This document shows positions 44,467 through 52,404 of a stretch of 64,000 bases of DNA, one piece after another (position 1 is the first letter of the stretch; each line of letters starts with the position of its first letter). Both the position numbers and the translations under genes were made by a program. Where the stretch lies: assembly GCA_005223185.1 (NCBI GenBank), contig NJBN01000012.1, positions 45,835 through 109,834 of the forward strand, given 5' to 3'. The notes beneath the pieces were generated by a model, which worked only from the letters and a program-made list of their open reading frames with translations, was not told where the DNA came from and made no database searches. The DNA is from a candidate division LCP-89 bacterium B3_LCP. Lineage in GTDB: Bacteria; Electryoneota; B3-LCP.

Positions 44467-45678
44467 ATGAAAAATATTTACACTAATATTTCAGAACGTT
44501 CCATAGAATTACAGGATCAAATTGCTGACTTCCTGATGAAGCTTGTAGGTACGCCATCGTTCTCCTGCAAGGAAAAGGAAGTAATCGCCGTCATTCAAAA
44601 TGAAATGCAGTCTGTTGGTTTCGATGAAATCCGTATTGACGGATTAGGCAGCGTGATAGGGCGCATCGGTAGCGGTTCCCGTCTTATCGCTTTCGATGCG
44701 CACATAGACACGGTTTACGCCGGGGACATGGAGCTCTGGGATAGCGATCCCTTTAAACCTGTACTTAAAGACGGCAGAGTGTGGGGGAGAGGATCGGTTG
44801 ATCAGAAAGGAGGTATGGCAGCGTTGGTCTATGCGGGCAAGATGATCAAAGAGCTGGGCTTAAACGACCAATTCACCATCCTGATGACTGGCACGGTAAT
44901 GGAGGAGGACTGCGATGGGCTCTGCTGGCAATATCTTATCCGTGAAGAGAACCTGAAGCCGGAACTGGTGGTTATCACCGAACCGACTAACCTGAACATA
45001 CATCGTGGGCAGCGGGGTCGCATGGAGATGGAAGTTGCTGTTAAGGGAGTCAGCTCGCATGGTTCTGCTCCTGAACGAGGCGAAAATGCCATCTACAAAG
45101 CCTCTAAAGTAGCACTTGAAATCGAAAAACTGCACGAACGGTTAAAGAGTGATAGTTTCTTAGGCAAAGGATCGATTGCTGTAACTGAAATAAAATCGCA
45201 ATCACCTTCACTATGCGCTGTCCCTGATGGCGCCTCCATCCATCTGGACCGGCGCTTGACTTTAGGCGAAACACGTCAGAGTGCCGTAGAAGAGGTCCAG
45301 GATGCTGCTGCTAAAGCAGGCTGTCCGGAAGCGCAAGTAACGGTGCCGGTTTACACGCAGGAATCCTATACGGGAATAACCTATCCGGCAGATCAGTTCT
45401 TCCCGCCCTGGGTTCTCGATCAAGATTCAGTCTATTTGAAGCACGCTGCTTCAGCGTATCGGAAAACATTTGCGAAAGAGCCGGTGATTGACAAATGGAC
45501 CTTCAGCACCAACGGAGTTGCCATTGCGGGAATGTTCGGTATTCCCTGTCTGGGTATGGGACCGGGGGATGAAATCCTGGCACATGCACCCAATGAATCC
45601 TGTCCGGTGGAACATCTTAGTTCCGCGGCGGCTTTTTACGTGGCGCTGGTGGCGGAAATGAATTCGCATGAGGAGTAA
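44467..45678 (+). CDS. ygeY: YgeY-family M20 metallohydrolase
   Basis: A dinuclear-zinc M20 peptidase-like amidohydrolase of 403 residues. It is expected to cleave an amide or ureido bond of a purine breakdown intermediate. Visible are DAHIDTVYAGD, GRGSVDQKGGMA, MEEDCDGLCWQY (catalytic Glu pair), and the YgeY-specific QRGRMEMEVAVKGVSSHGSAPERGENAIYK and DKWTFSTNGVAI. These last stretches match E. coli YgeY nearly residue for residue. The next gene's ATG overlaps its end by 11 nt. In selenium-linked clusters the same gene is always close to ygeW and ssnA. Confidence 0.92.
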   Translation: MKNIYTNISERSIELQDQIADFLMKLVGTPSFSCKEKEVIAVIQNEMQSVGFDEIRIDGLGSVIGRIGSGSRLIAFDAHIDTVYAGDMELWDSDPFKPVLKDGRVWGRGSVDQKGGMAALVYAGKMIKELGLNDQFTILMTGTVMEEDCDGLCWQYLIREENLKPELVVITEPTNLNIHRGQRGRMEMEVAVKGVSSHGSAPERGENAIYKASKVALEIEKLHERLKSDSFLGKGSIAVTEIKSQSPSLCAVPDGASIHLDRRLTLGETRQSAVEEVQDAAAKAGCPEAQVTVPVYTQESYTGITYPADQFFPPWVLDQDSVYLKHAASAYRKTFAKEPVIDKWTFSTNGVAIAGMFGIPCLGMGPGDEILAHAPNESCPVEHLSSAAAFYVALVAEMNSHEE

Positions 45679-46909
45679 GAGTTTGGTTGAATTTCAGTAT
45701 AGATGCACAGAATGCGTAAAACAATACGACCGGGATCAAGTTCGCTACCTCTGCCCGGTCTGTGGAGATAAATATTCTTTCGGAACACCCTTGCGCGGAG
45801 TCTTAAGCGTTCTCTTCGATTACGATCAAATCTCCCGCCTTTTCAATGTTCAGAAACCCGATTGGAACCTGTTCTCTGCTGTTGAAAGAGAGTGCTATCC
45901 CGCTTTTCCGGTGGGTAATACCCCTTTTTTAAAAGCTGAGCGATTAGGTGATGAATTGGGTTTTTCCAACATCTGGATAAAAAACGAGGGCGTAAACCCT
46001 ACCGGTTCCCTGAAAGATCGAGCTTCCTATACCATAGTAGCGGAAGCCAATAGACTTGGTGAAGATCGTATTGTGGCAGCTTCTACCGGCAATGCCGCCA
46101 GTTCTCTGGCAGCAGTCGCCGCCGCTACTGGCAAACAAGCTGTTATCTTCGTACCCGAAAATGCACCTCAGGCAAAACTCGTTCAGATGATTGTACATGG
46201 CGCCTGTGTCATACCGGTCAGGGGAACTTATGATGACGCCTTTGGTATTTCTATCGAGTTTACTAAAGAGTTCGGAGGATTGAACCGCAATACCGCTTAC
46301 CATCCTCTCACCATCGAAGGGAAGAAATATGCTGGTCTGGAAATTTGGCAGCAGAACCAGTTTCGTGTCCCCGATTTCATCTTCGTACCTGTCGGTGACG
46401 GCGTCATTATAAGCGGTATTTACAAGGCATTTTACGATCTGAAGCAATCCAGGCTTATAGATCGTCTGCCTCGATTAGTCTGTGTACAGGCGGAAAGCTC
46501 TGATGCAATTCACCGCTATATCACAACCGGAGATTATCAACCTGCACGGCAACCGCACACCATCGCCGATTCCATATCTGTTTCCGTTCCTAGTAATGTC
46601 TATATGGCTGCAAAAGCGGTGCAAGATACCGGTGGATTTTCAGTAACTGTTTCCGATGAAGAGATTATAGAGGGGATGAATATATTGGCTCGCTACGCCG
46701 GAATATTCGCTGAACCAGCTGCTGCTACGCCCCTTGCCGCACTGCGAAAAATACGCGACGCCGGCATGGTAAAGGAGAACGAGCAGGTCGTTCTTTTAGT
46801 CACCGGGCACGGGCTTAAAGACATTCCGGCAGCGCTTAAACACGTGAAGATACCGAAAGCTGTTTCACCGAACTTAAGTGACGTCATCGAAATGGTAGAG
46901 CGGTTTTAA
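45668..46909 (+). CDS. Threonine synthase-like PLP enzyme with N-terminal zinc ribbon
   Basis: A fold-type II PLP enzyme of 413 residues. The N-terminus has a zinc ribbon (CTECVKQY...CPVCG), as in bacterial ThrC and cysteate synthase. The core shows GNTPFLKAE, the PLP-lysine motif NPTGSLKDRAS (about residues 109-119), ASTGNAASSLAAVAA, VPVGDGVIISGIY and EPAAATPLAAL. Threonine synthase acts on phosphohomoserine, but no other threonine genes are nearby and the operon is catabolic. I infer beta-elimination or replacement on a diaminopropionate-like intermediate, the role of YgeX elsewhere. ATG 45668 overlaps ygeY; TTG 45683 has a better-spaced AGGAG (45671-45675) and may be the true start. Confidence 0.78.
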   Translation: MRSKSLVEFQYRCTECVKQYDRDQVRYLCPVCGDKYSFGTPLRGVLSVLFDYDQISRLFNVQKPDWNLFSAVERECYPAFPVGNTPFLKAERLGDELGFSNIWIKNEGVNPTGSLKDRASYTIVAEANRLGEDRIVAASTGNAASSLAAVAAATGKQAVIFVPENAPQAKLVQMIVHGACVIPVRGTYDDAFGISIEFTKEFGGLNRNTAYHPLTIEGKKYAGLEIWQQNQFRVPDFIFVPVGDGVIISGIYKAFYDLKQSRLIDRLPRLVCVQAESSDAIHRYITTGDYQPARQPHTIADSISVSVPSNVYMAAKAVQDTGGFSVTVSDEEIIEGMNILARYAGIFAEPAAATPLAALRKIRDAGMVKENEQVVLLVTGHGLKDIPAALKHVKIPKAVSPNLSDVIEMVERF

Positions 46910-46919
46910 AATATCCATC

Positions 46920-49172
46920 ATGGCAGAATCTAAGATAAAAAGCTGGCGTAACGATGCCCGAGAAAAGGTTACCGGACAGGCGAAATACACCGACGATCTG
47001 AGCTTCGCTGATATGCTCCATGCCGTGCCGGTATATTCCGATTTCGTCCACGCCAGAATAAAACGGATAGAAACTAAAGCGGCTGAAAACTATCAGAACG
47101 TCCTCCGCATCCTCACAGCCGCTGACGTTCCAGGCGCCAACCGTTTCGGTCATATTGAGAAAGACCATCGCATATTTGCTGATGACAAGATCCGCTACTG
47201 GGGCGATGTAGTTGCGCTGGTGGTTGCAAGCGATAGAGAGAGCGCTATCAAAGCTGCTGAATTGATAGAAGTCGAGGCTGAAGCTCTTCCGTCACTCCAC
47301 GATCCAGAAGAAGCTATCAAACCGGATGCTCCTTTAATTCATGAATCCCACGGTTCCAATATCATCAACACGCATCGCATCCGCAGAGGCGACGTTGAGG
47401 AAGGATTTGAAGATTCAGATTTTGTCATCCAGCGTCAGTTCCAGACACAATTTGTCGAACACGCCTACCTGGAACCGGAAGCTGCCATAGCCCTTCCACG
47501 TCCCGATGGCGTTATAGAAATATACGGCAGCATGCAGCACCCATTCAGCACGCGCAGGTTCGCTGCGGCTGTTTTGGGAGTCCGCCTCGCTGATATAGAA
47601 GTGATCGGTACACCTATGGGCGGCGGTTTCGGCGGCAAGGATGATACCGCGGCAATCGTGTGTGCCCGTGCCGCCTTAGCGGCAAAACTCACCGGTCATC
47701 CCGTCAAAATCCGCTATGACCGAGAATGGTCCATTCGGGAAAGCTACAAGCGCCACCCTTATCGTGTTGATTATAAAATGGGCGTAACCTCAGAAGGTGA
47801 GATAAAAGCCGTTCAGTGCAAAATCATCGCCGATGGAGGCGCTTACTGTTCGACTACGCCCTGGGTAACCTGGCGATCTACTGTCCAGTGTTGTGGACCG
47901 TACCAGGTGCCCAATGTTCATTGTGATGCACTTGGTGTCTATACCAACAATGTCGTTGCCGGAGCCATGCGGGGATTCGGTTCTCCCCAGATGAATTTCG
48001 TCGTGGAGCAGATGGTGGAAATAGCTGCCGAAGAGGTTGGAATATCCCCGGTCGAATTCCGCCACAGGAATATGGTGAAACAGGGCAGCGTTACGGTAAC
48101 CGGACAGAAACTGGATGATCACACCGTCAGTATGAGTGAAGCCTTAGAAACGGTTATAGATGAAATCGACTACGAGAACAAGCTGAAATCCTGTTCATTC
48201 GGGAAATCACAGTCCGATGAACTCTACGGCATCGGTCTGGCTATGAGTTATCGCGGGATGAGTTTAGGCGCTGAAGGCATGGACTTCTGTGCAGCCATCA
48301 TCAACGCTCAGTTCGATGGATCTATAATTTTAGAGGTCGGCATTCATGAAAACGGCCAGGGCGCTCAGAGTGCCTTCATCCTGCTTCTGGCTGATGAATT
48401 AGGTGTTGACAGGGATAGAATTCGCTACCGCCAACCTTCCACATCTACCATTCCTGACAGTGGCTCAACCGTTGCTTCGCGCGGCGTCTTGATGGGCAGC
48501 AACGCGGTGCTGGCAGCCGCTACGGAATTTAAGCGCAAAGTATCTGCTGCCGTTTCTTCTATTCTCAAATGTAAGGCCCAAGACGTTCGCTTCGCTGACG
48601 ACCGAATCTACGGTAGGGATGAGCATCATTCCATCTCCTTTGACCGGGCTATGCACGTTATGTTCTTGCAACAGCAATTCCCCTTCGCGTTCGGTGAATA
48701 TCGCGCCCCGCGGGTGTCCTGGGATGAAAAAACCGGTCAGGGGAAAGCCTATTTCACCTGGGTTTACGGCTGTCAGGCTGCTGAAGTTATGGTGAATAAG
48801 AAAAGCGGAAGAGTGCGGTTGACCAACGCCGTCGCCGCCCACGACATGGGCAGAGTCATTAATCCCGGCATGGCTTTGGGGCAGTTTTACGGCGGAATGG
48901 CGATGGGATCAGGCTACGCTCTATCCGAGGAGATTAAGATAGAGGATGGAGAGATCGTTAACCTCAATTACAATTCTTATCGAATCCCCAGGTCGGTTGA
49001 TCTGCCCGATATGTCCGCTATATTTATAGAGAATCCTGATCCAAATTCACCGTCCGGAGCCAAAGGAATCGGCGAACCTACAAATGAGATAATGGCTCCC
49101 GCGATCGCCAATGCCGTGTATCGCGCTACTGGCAAGCGATATTTAAAACTGCCCATAAAGATAGAATCTTAA
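46920..49172 (+). CDS. Second molybdenum hydroxylase large subunit (XdhD-like)
   Basis: A 750-residue Moco-binding subunit, paralogous to the one at 38.3 kb. It keeps the catalytic Glu (KGIGEPTNE) and the Arg880 equivalent (WRSTVQCC, 32 residues before the Arg of AMRGFGSPQ). The Glu802 equivalent is replaced by Asp (GGGFGGKDD). This points to a related but different N-heterocycle than xanthine or to a changed orientation of it. The paired 2Fe-2S gene follows 23 nt downstream, but no FAD gene does. In E. coli a second hydroxylase (XdhD) also occupies this kind of cluster. Substrate unknown; a purine or hydantoin derivative is inferred. Confidence 0.87.
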   Translation: MAESKIKSWRNDAREKVTGQAKYTDDLSFADMLHAVPVYSDFVHARIKRIETKAAENYQNVLRILTAADVPGANRFGHIEKDHRIFADDKIRYWGDVVALVVASDRESAIKAAELIEVEAEALPSLHDPEEAIKPDAPLIHESHGSNIINTHRIRRGDVEEGFEDSDFVIQRQFQTQFVEHAYLEPEAAIALPRPDGVIEIYGSMQHPFSTRRFAAAVLGVRLADIEVIGTPMGGGFGGKDDTAAIVCARAALAAKLTGHPVKIRYDREWSIRESYKRHPYRVDYKMGVTSEGEIKAVQCKIIADGGAYCSTTPWVTWRSTVQCCGPYQVPNVHCDALGVYTNNVVAGAMRGFGSPQMNFVVEQMVEIAAEEVGISPVEFRHRNMVKQGSVTVTGQKLDDHTVSMSEALETVIDEIDYENKLKSCSFGKSQSDELYGIGLAMSYRGMSLGAEGMDFCAAIINAQFDGSIILEVGIHENGQGAQSAFILLLADELGVDRDRIRYRQPSTSTIPDSGSTVASRGVLMGSNAVLAAATEFKRKVSAAVSSILKCKAQDVRFADDRIYGRDEHHSISFDRAMHVMFLQQQFPFAFGEYRAPRVSWDEKTGQGKAYFTWVYGCQAAEVMVNKKSGRVRLTNAVAAHDMGRVINPGMALGQFYGGMAMGSGYALSEEIKIEDGEIVNLNYNSYRIPRSVDLPDMSAIFIENPDPNSPSGAKGIGEPTNEIMAPAIANAVYRATGKRYLKLPIKIES

Positions 49173-49194
49173 GAGATTACCATCACCTATTCTT

Positions 49195-49656
49195 ATGACC
49201 ATCACCATTAACGGGAAAGCAACTGAAGTACTGGACGCTCTGGTAGAAATGAACTTGCTGCTATTCCTGCGTGAAGAACTGCGCCTGACTGGAGCCAAGA
49301 TTGGCTGCGGCAAAGGTTTCTGCGGAACCTGTACCATACTGATTGACAATAAACCGGTTAAATCCTGTCAGAAGAAAGTGCTGGATGTTGCAGATAAATG
49401 GATAACCACCATTGAAGGAATGGCGGAACCTGACGGTACTCTTCATCCTCTTCAGCAGGCTTTTATCGATGCAGGCGCTATTCAGTGCGGTTACTGTACA
49501 CCGGGTATGGTTTTGATCGGACACGCTTTTCTACTGAAAAATCCTTCACCGTCCAGAAATGACATTCGTAAAGCAATTTCACCGAACCTGTGCCGCTGTA
49601 CCGGCTATCAGCAGATCATTGACGCCGTTGAAGCAGCAGTGGGATGTTACAAGTAG
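49195..49656 (+). CDS. 2Fe-2S subunit of molybdenum hydroxylase (no FAD domain)
   Basis: A 153-residue iron-sulfur subunit. The first [2Fe-2S] cluster is bound by Cys38, 43, 46 and 58 (CGKGFCGTC). The second is bound by Cys98, 101, 133 and 135 (CGYCTPGM, CRCTGY). It matches the small CoxS/XdhC-type chain that pairs with the large subunit just upstream. A dedicated FAD subunit (CoxM/YgfM type) is missing in the operon, so electrons may go to the FAD chain of xdhA, to the DPD-like protein or to ferredoxin. The stop overlaps one possible start of ygeW. Confidence 0.93.
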   Translation: MTITINGKATEVLDALVEMNLLLFLREELRLTGAKIGCGKGFCGTCTILIDNKPVKSCQKKVLDVADKWITTIEGMAEPDGTLHPLQQAFIDAGAIQCGYCTPGMVLIGHAFLLKNPSPSRNDIRKAISPNLCRCTGYQQIIDAVEAAVGCYK

Positions 49657-49661
49657 ATAAT

Positions 49662-50843
49662 ATGAAAAAAACAGAAACAAACCTGAAACAGAACCTGGAC
49701 CTTTTCAAACAGTTGTCAACCGATCTACAAACCCAAGATTTTCTATTGACCTGGCAGCATTCGGTTAATGATTTAAAGGCGGTACTCCTGCTGGCGGAGA
49801 TTTTTAAGGAGTTGCACCGCACCAACCGTTCCTTCCGCGTTTTCGATACAGGGATGGCGGTATCCATCTTTCGCGACCAATCTACCAGAACCCGCTTCAG
49901 TTTCGCTTCTGCAGCTAATGCGCTGGGTCTATCGCTGGTTGATTTAGACGAAGAAAAATCCCAGATTGCTCACGGAGAAACCGTGCGCGAAACCGCCAAT
50001 ATGATATCCTTCTTAACCGAAGTGATAGGCATCCGCGATGATGTTTATTTAGGTGAAGGTAATAAGTACATGCGGGAAGTCGCAGCGGCAATTCAGGAAG
50101 GATTTGATGCCGGGGTTTTGCACAAACGCCCCAGCGTCATCAACCTGCAGTGCGACCTGGACCATCCCACTCAGACCTTGGCCGACCTGCTTCATCTGAA
50201 AAAGCACTTCGGCTCTTTGAATGATCTAAAGGGGAGAAAAATCACCATCTCCTGGGCTTATTCGCCCAGTTACGGCAAGCCTCTATCGGTGCCTCAGGGC
50301 TTGATCGGTCTGATGACCCGTTTTGGAATGAATGTTACCCTGGCTCATCCGCAGGGTTATAGTCTTACCCCTGAAATCATAGAGTTGGCAAAACGCCACG
50401 CCCAAGATGCTACGGGCAGTTTCAGCATCGTTGGCAATATGGAAGAGGCTTTCGATGGCGCTGATGTCGTCTATCCGAAATCCTGGGCTCCCTACTGGGT
50501 GATGGAACGAAGAACGGAATTGCTGAAACTGGGCGACGGAGATGGTTTGCATGACCTGGAAAAAGAGTGTCTCGCCAACAATGCTAAGTACAGGAATTGG
50601 GAATGCGATGCCAGCATTATGAAGCGTACGCTGGATGAAAACACGCTATATATGCACTGCCTTCCGGCTGATATAACCGGTGTAAATGCCGAACACGGAG
50701 AAGTATCCCAGGACGTTTTCGAGAAGTATCGTCTGGATACTTATCGTCAAGCCAGTTACAAACCATTCATAATAGCAGCGCTGATCTTTTTATCACGAAT
50801 CGAAAATGCCAAAAAGAGAATCGATCAAATAATTACTCGATAG
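49662..50843 (+). CDS. ygeW: YgeW-type knotted carbamoyltransferase
   Basis: A carbamoyltransferase of the aspartate/ornithine transcarbamylase superfamily, 393 residues from ATG 49662. The carbamoyl-phosphate site FRDQSTRTRFSFASA lies near residue 72. HGETVRETANMISF, DHPTQTLADLLHL, AYSPSYGKPLSVPQGL and MHCLPADITGVN follow. All match E. coli YgeW in order and near identity. Run in the catabolic direction it would transfer a carbamoyl group from a ureido intermediate to phosphate, yielding carbamoyl phosphate for ATP formation. ATG 49644 is a possible earlier start, overlapping the upstream gene. No carbamate kinase gene is in the window. Confidence 0.93.
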   Translation: MKKTETNLKQNLDLFKQLSTDLQTQDFLLTWQHSVNDLKAVLLLAEIFKELHRTNRSFRVFDTGMAVSIFRDQSTRTRFSFASAANALGLSLVDLDEEKSQIAHGETVRETANMISFLTEVIGIRDDVYLGEGNKYMREVAAAIQEGFDAGVLHKRPSVINLQCDLDHPTQTLADLLHLKKHFGSLNDLKGRKITISWAYSPSYGKPLSVPQGLIGLMTRFGMNVTLAHPQGYSLTPEIIELAKRHAQDATGSFSIVGNMEEAFDGADVVYPKSWAPYWVMERRTELLKLGDGDGLHDLEKECLANNAKYRNWECDASIMKRTLDENTLYMHCLPADITGVNAEHGEVSQDVFEKYRLDTYRQASYKPFIIAALIFLSRIENAKKRIDQIITR

Positions 50844-50863
50844 CATCTAACCTAAGATAGAAA

Positions 50864-52318
50864 ATGGATAACAAAATCATCCCGCAAATTAACCCTGACG
50901 TCCGCAGCAAGACCATACCGCGTTGCCGGGAACTGGGGATAATAATCCCCACCTTCAAGCAGTTACAAGAACCGGAACTCATCCCTGATTCGGTGAAAGA
51001 AAAGCTACCCGAAATTGGTATGCAGGACATCGATCCTTTAAACCTTTTCCGCATCACCTGGAAAAACGATGTGAAAACTGGCTTGTTCGGGAAGGTCAAT
51101 TTCTTAGAAGTTCCCCCTTCGCTGTCCGGTGTAAAGGCGAAGATCATAGGATTAGTTGGCAAGCACTTTCCCACTGGTAGCCATAAAGTCGGGGCAGCAT
51201 TCGGTTGTCTGGTGCCTCGTTTGGTTAGCGGTCAATTCGATCCAGAAGTTCATAAGGCTGTCTGGCCCTCCACTGGCAACTACTGCCGCGGAGGCGCCTT
51301 CGATTGTGCCCTCCTGAAATGCGATGCTGTGGCAATTCTTCCCGAAGAGATGTCCCAAGAACGCTTCAGATGGCTCAAAAGTATAGGCGCCGAAGTAATA
51401 GCCACTCCCGGATGCGAATCGAATGTCAAGGAGATATACGATAAATGCTGGGAGCTGCGTGAAGATCCTAGCTATGTTATCTTCAACCAGTTTGATGAGT
51501 TCGGGAATTCTCTATACCACCATCATGTGACCGGTCGTGCACTTGAAGAGTTGCTTGGTAAAAACAAGGAAAGTTCGGCGAAGCTATGTGCCTTCGTTTC
51601 AGCTACCGGATCAGCAGGCACGATCGCAGCAGGGGATTATCTAAAGACCAGATTTCCTCACCTGAAGATCATCGCCGCTGAAGCTCTGCAGTGCCCCACT
51701 CTTTTGATGAACGGCTTCGGAGGTCACAGAATCGAAGGCATCGGTGATAAGCACGTCCCCTGGATACACAATGTCCGTAACACCGATGTCATCACCGGTA
51801 TTGACGATGAAGACTGCATGCGCCTCTTAAGGTTGTTCAACGAACCTGCCGGGAAGAAACTTATCGCCTCACTGGGTATCCCTGAAGGGATTTCTGATAA
51901 TCTGCATCTGCTGGGTATATCCAGCATTTGCAATCTATTGGCAGCCATTAAAACCGCCAAATATTTCGAACTCAATGAAAACGACGTCATCCTGACCGTA
52001 TTCACCGATTCAGCCGACCTGTATCAAACCCGCCTTCAGGAGCTTACCGATGAGAGAGGTGTCTATAAAGAGAAAGATGCCATACGGGATTATGCAGCAG
52101 CTATCGAAGCCCAGAAGATAGACTACTTCAAGGAGCTTTCCTATTACGACCGCAAAGCCATCCACAATCTTAAGTACTACACCTGGGTTGAACAACAAGG
52201 CAAAACCTATGAAGAGATCACAGAGCAATGGCATCCGCAGTATTGGGACAACATTTACGATGAGATATCGCAAATGGATGAGTTGATTGAGGCTTTCAAT
52301 CATGAGGTGGGATTGTGA
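50864..52318 (+). CDS. Fold-type II PLP-dependent enzyme of the yge-type cluster (484 aa)
   Basis: The PLP-lysine motif is FPTGSHKVGAAFG (Lys near residue 107), closer to TrpB (TGxHK) than to cysteine synthase or YgeX. Next come PSTGNYCRGGAFD for the substrate carboxylate, SATGSAGTIAAGDYL as the phosphate-binding loop and FTDSADLYQTRL near residue 385. The last ~90 residues, rich in aromatic and acidic residues (YDRKAIHNLKYYTWVEQQ), are an extension I do not know from TrpB. It is last in the operon, followed by a terminator. An ammonia-lyase or beta-lyase reaction on diaminopropionate or a carbamoylated form is inferred from position. The exact family is not recognised. Confidence 0.75.
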   Translation: MDNKIIPQINPDVRSKTIPRCRELGIIIPTFKQLQEPELIPDSVKEKLPEIGMQDIDPLNLFRITWKNDVKTGLFGKVNFLEVPPSLSGVKAKIIGLVGKHFPTGSHKVGAAFGCLVPRLVSGQFDPEVHKAVWPSTGNYCRGGAFDCALLKCDAVAILPEEMSQERFRWLKSIGAEVIATPGCESNVKEIYDKCWELREDPSYVIFNQFDEFGNSLYHHHVTGRALEELLGKNKESSAKLCAFVSATGSAGTIAAGDYLKTRFPHLKIIAAEALQCPTLLMNGFGGHRIEGIGDKHVPWIHNVRNTDVITGIDDEDCMRLLRLFNEPAGKKLIASLGIPEGISDNLHLLGISSICNLLAAIKTAKYFELNENDVILTVFTDSADLYQTRLQELTDERGVYKEKDAIRDYAAAIEAQKIDYFKELSYYDRKAIHNLKYYTWVEQQGKTYEEITEQWHPQYWDNIYDEISQMDELIEAFNHEVGL

Positions 52319-52348
52319 CGGAGCTTTAAGGCTGTTTTCTAATAATAG

Positions 52349-52380
52349 AAAAGACGTCCCACCAAGGTGGGGCGCCTTTT
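52349..52380. terminator. Bidirectional terminator at the end of the purine operon
   Basis: AAAAGACGTCCCACC (52349-52363) and GGTGGGGCGCCTTTT (52366-52380) form a long, nearly perfect stem with a 2-nt loop. A and T runs on both sides let it serve both convergent genes. Confidence 0.85.
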
Positions 52381-52404
52381 GTATATTTACTTATTAAATT
52401 TCTT

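Noticed and set aside
36761-52318. Possible selenocysteine (in-frame UGA) in the selenium-linked-type operon
   Set aside because: All ten frames are continuous without internal UGA; any selenium would be a labile cofactor, which sequence cannot show.
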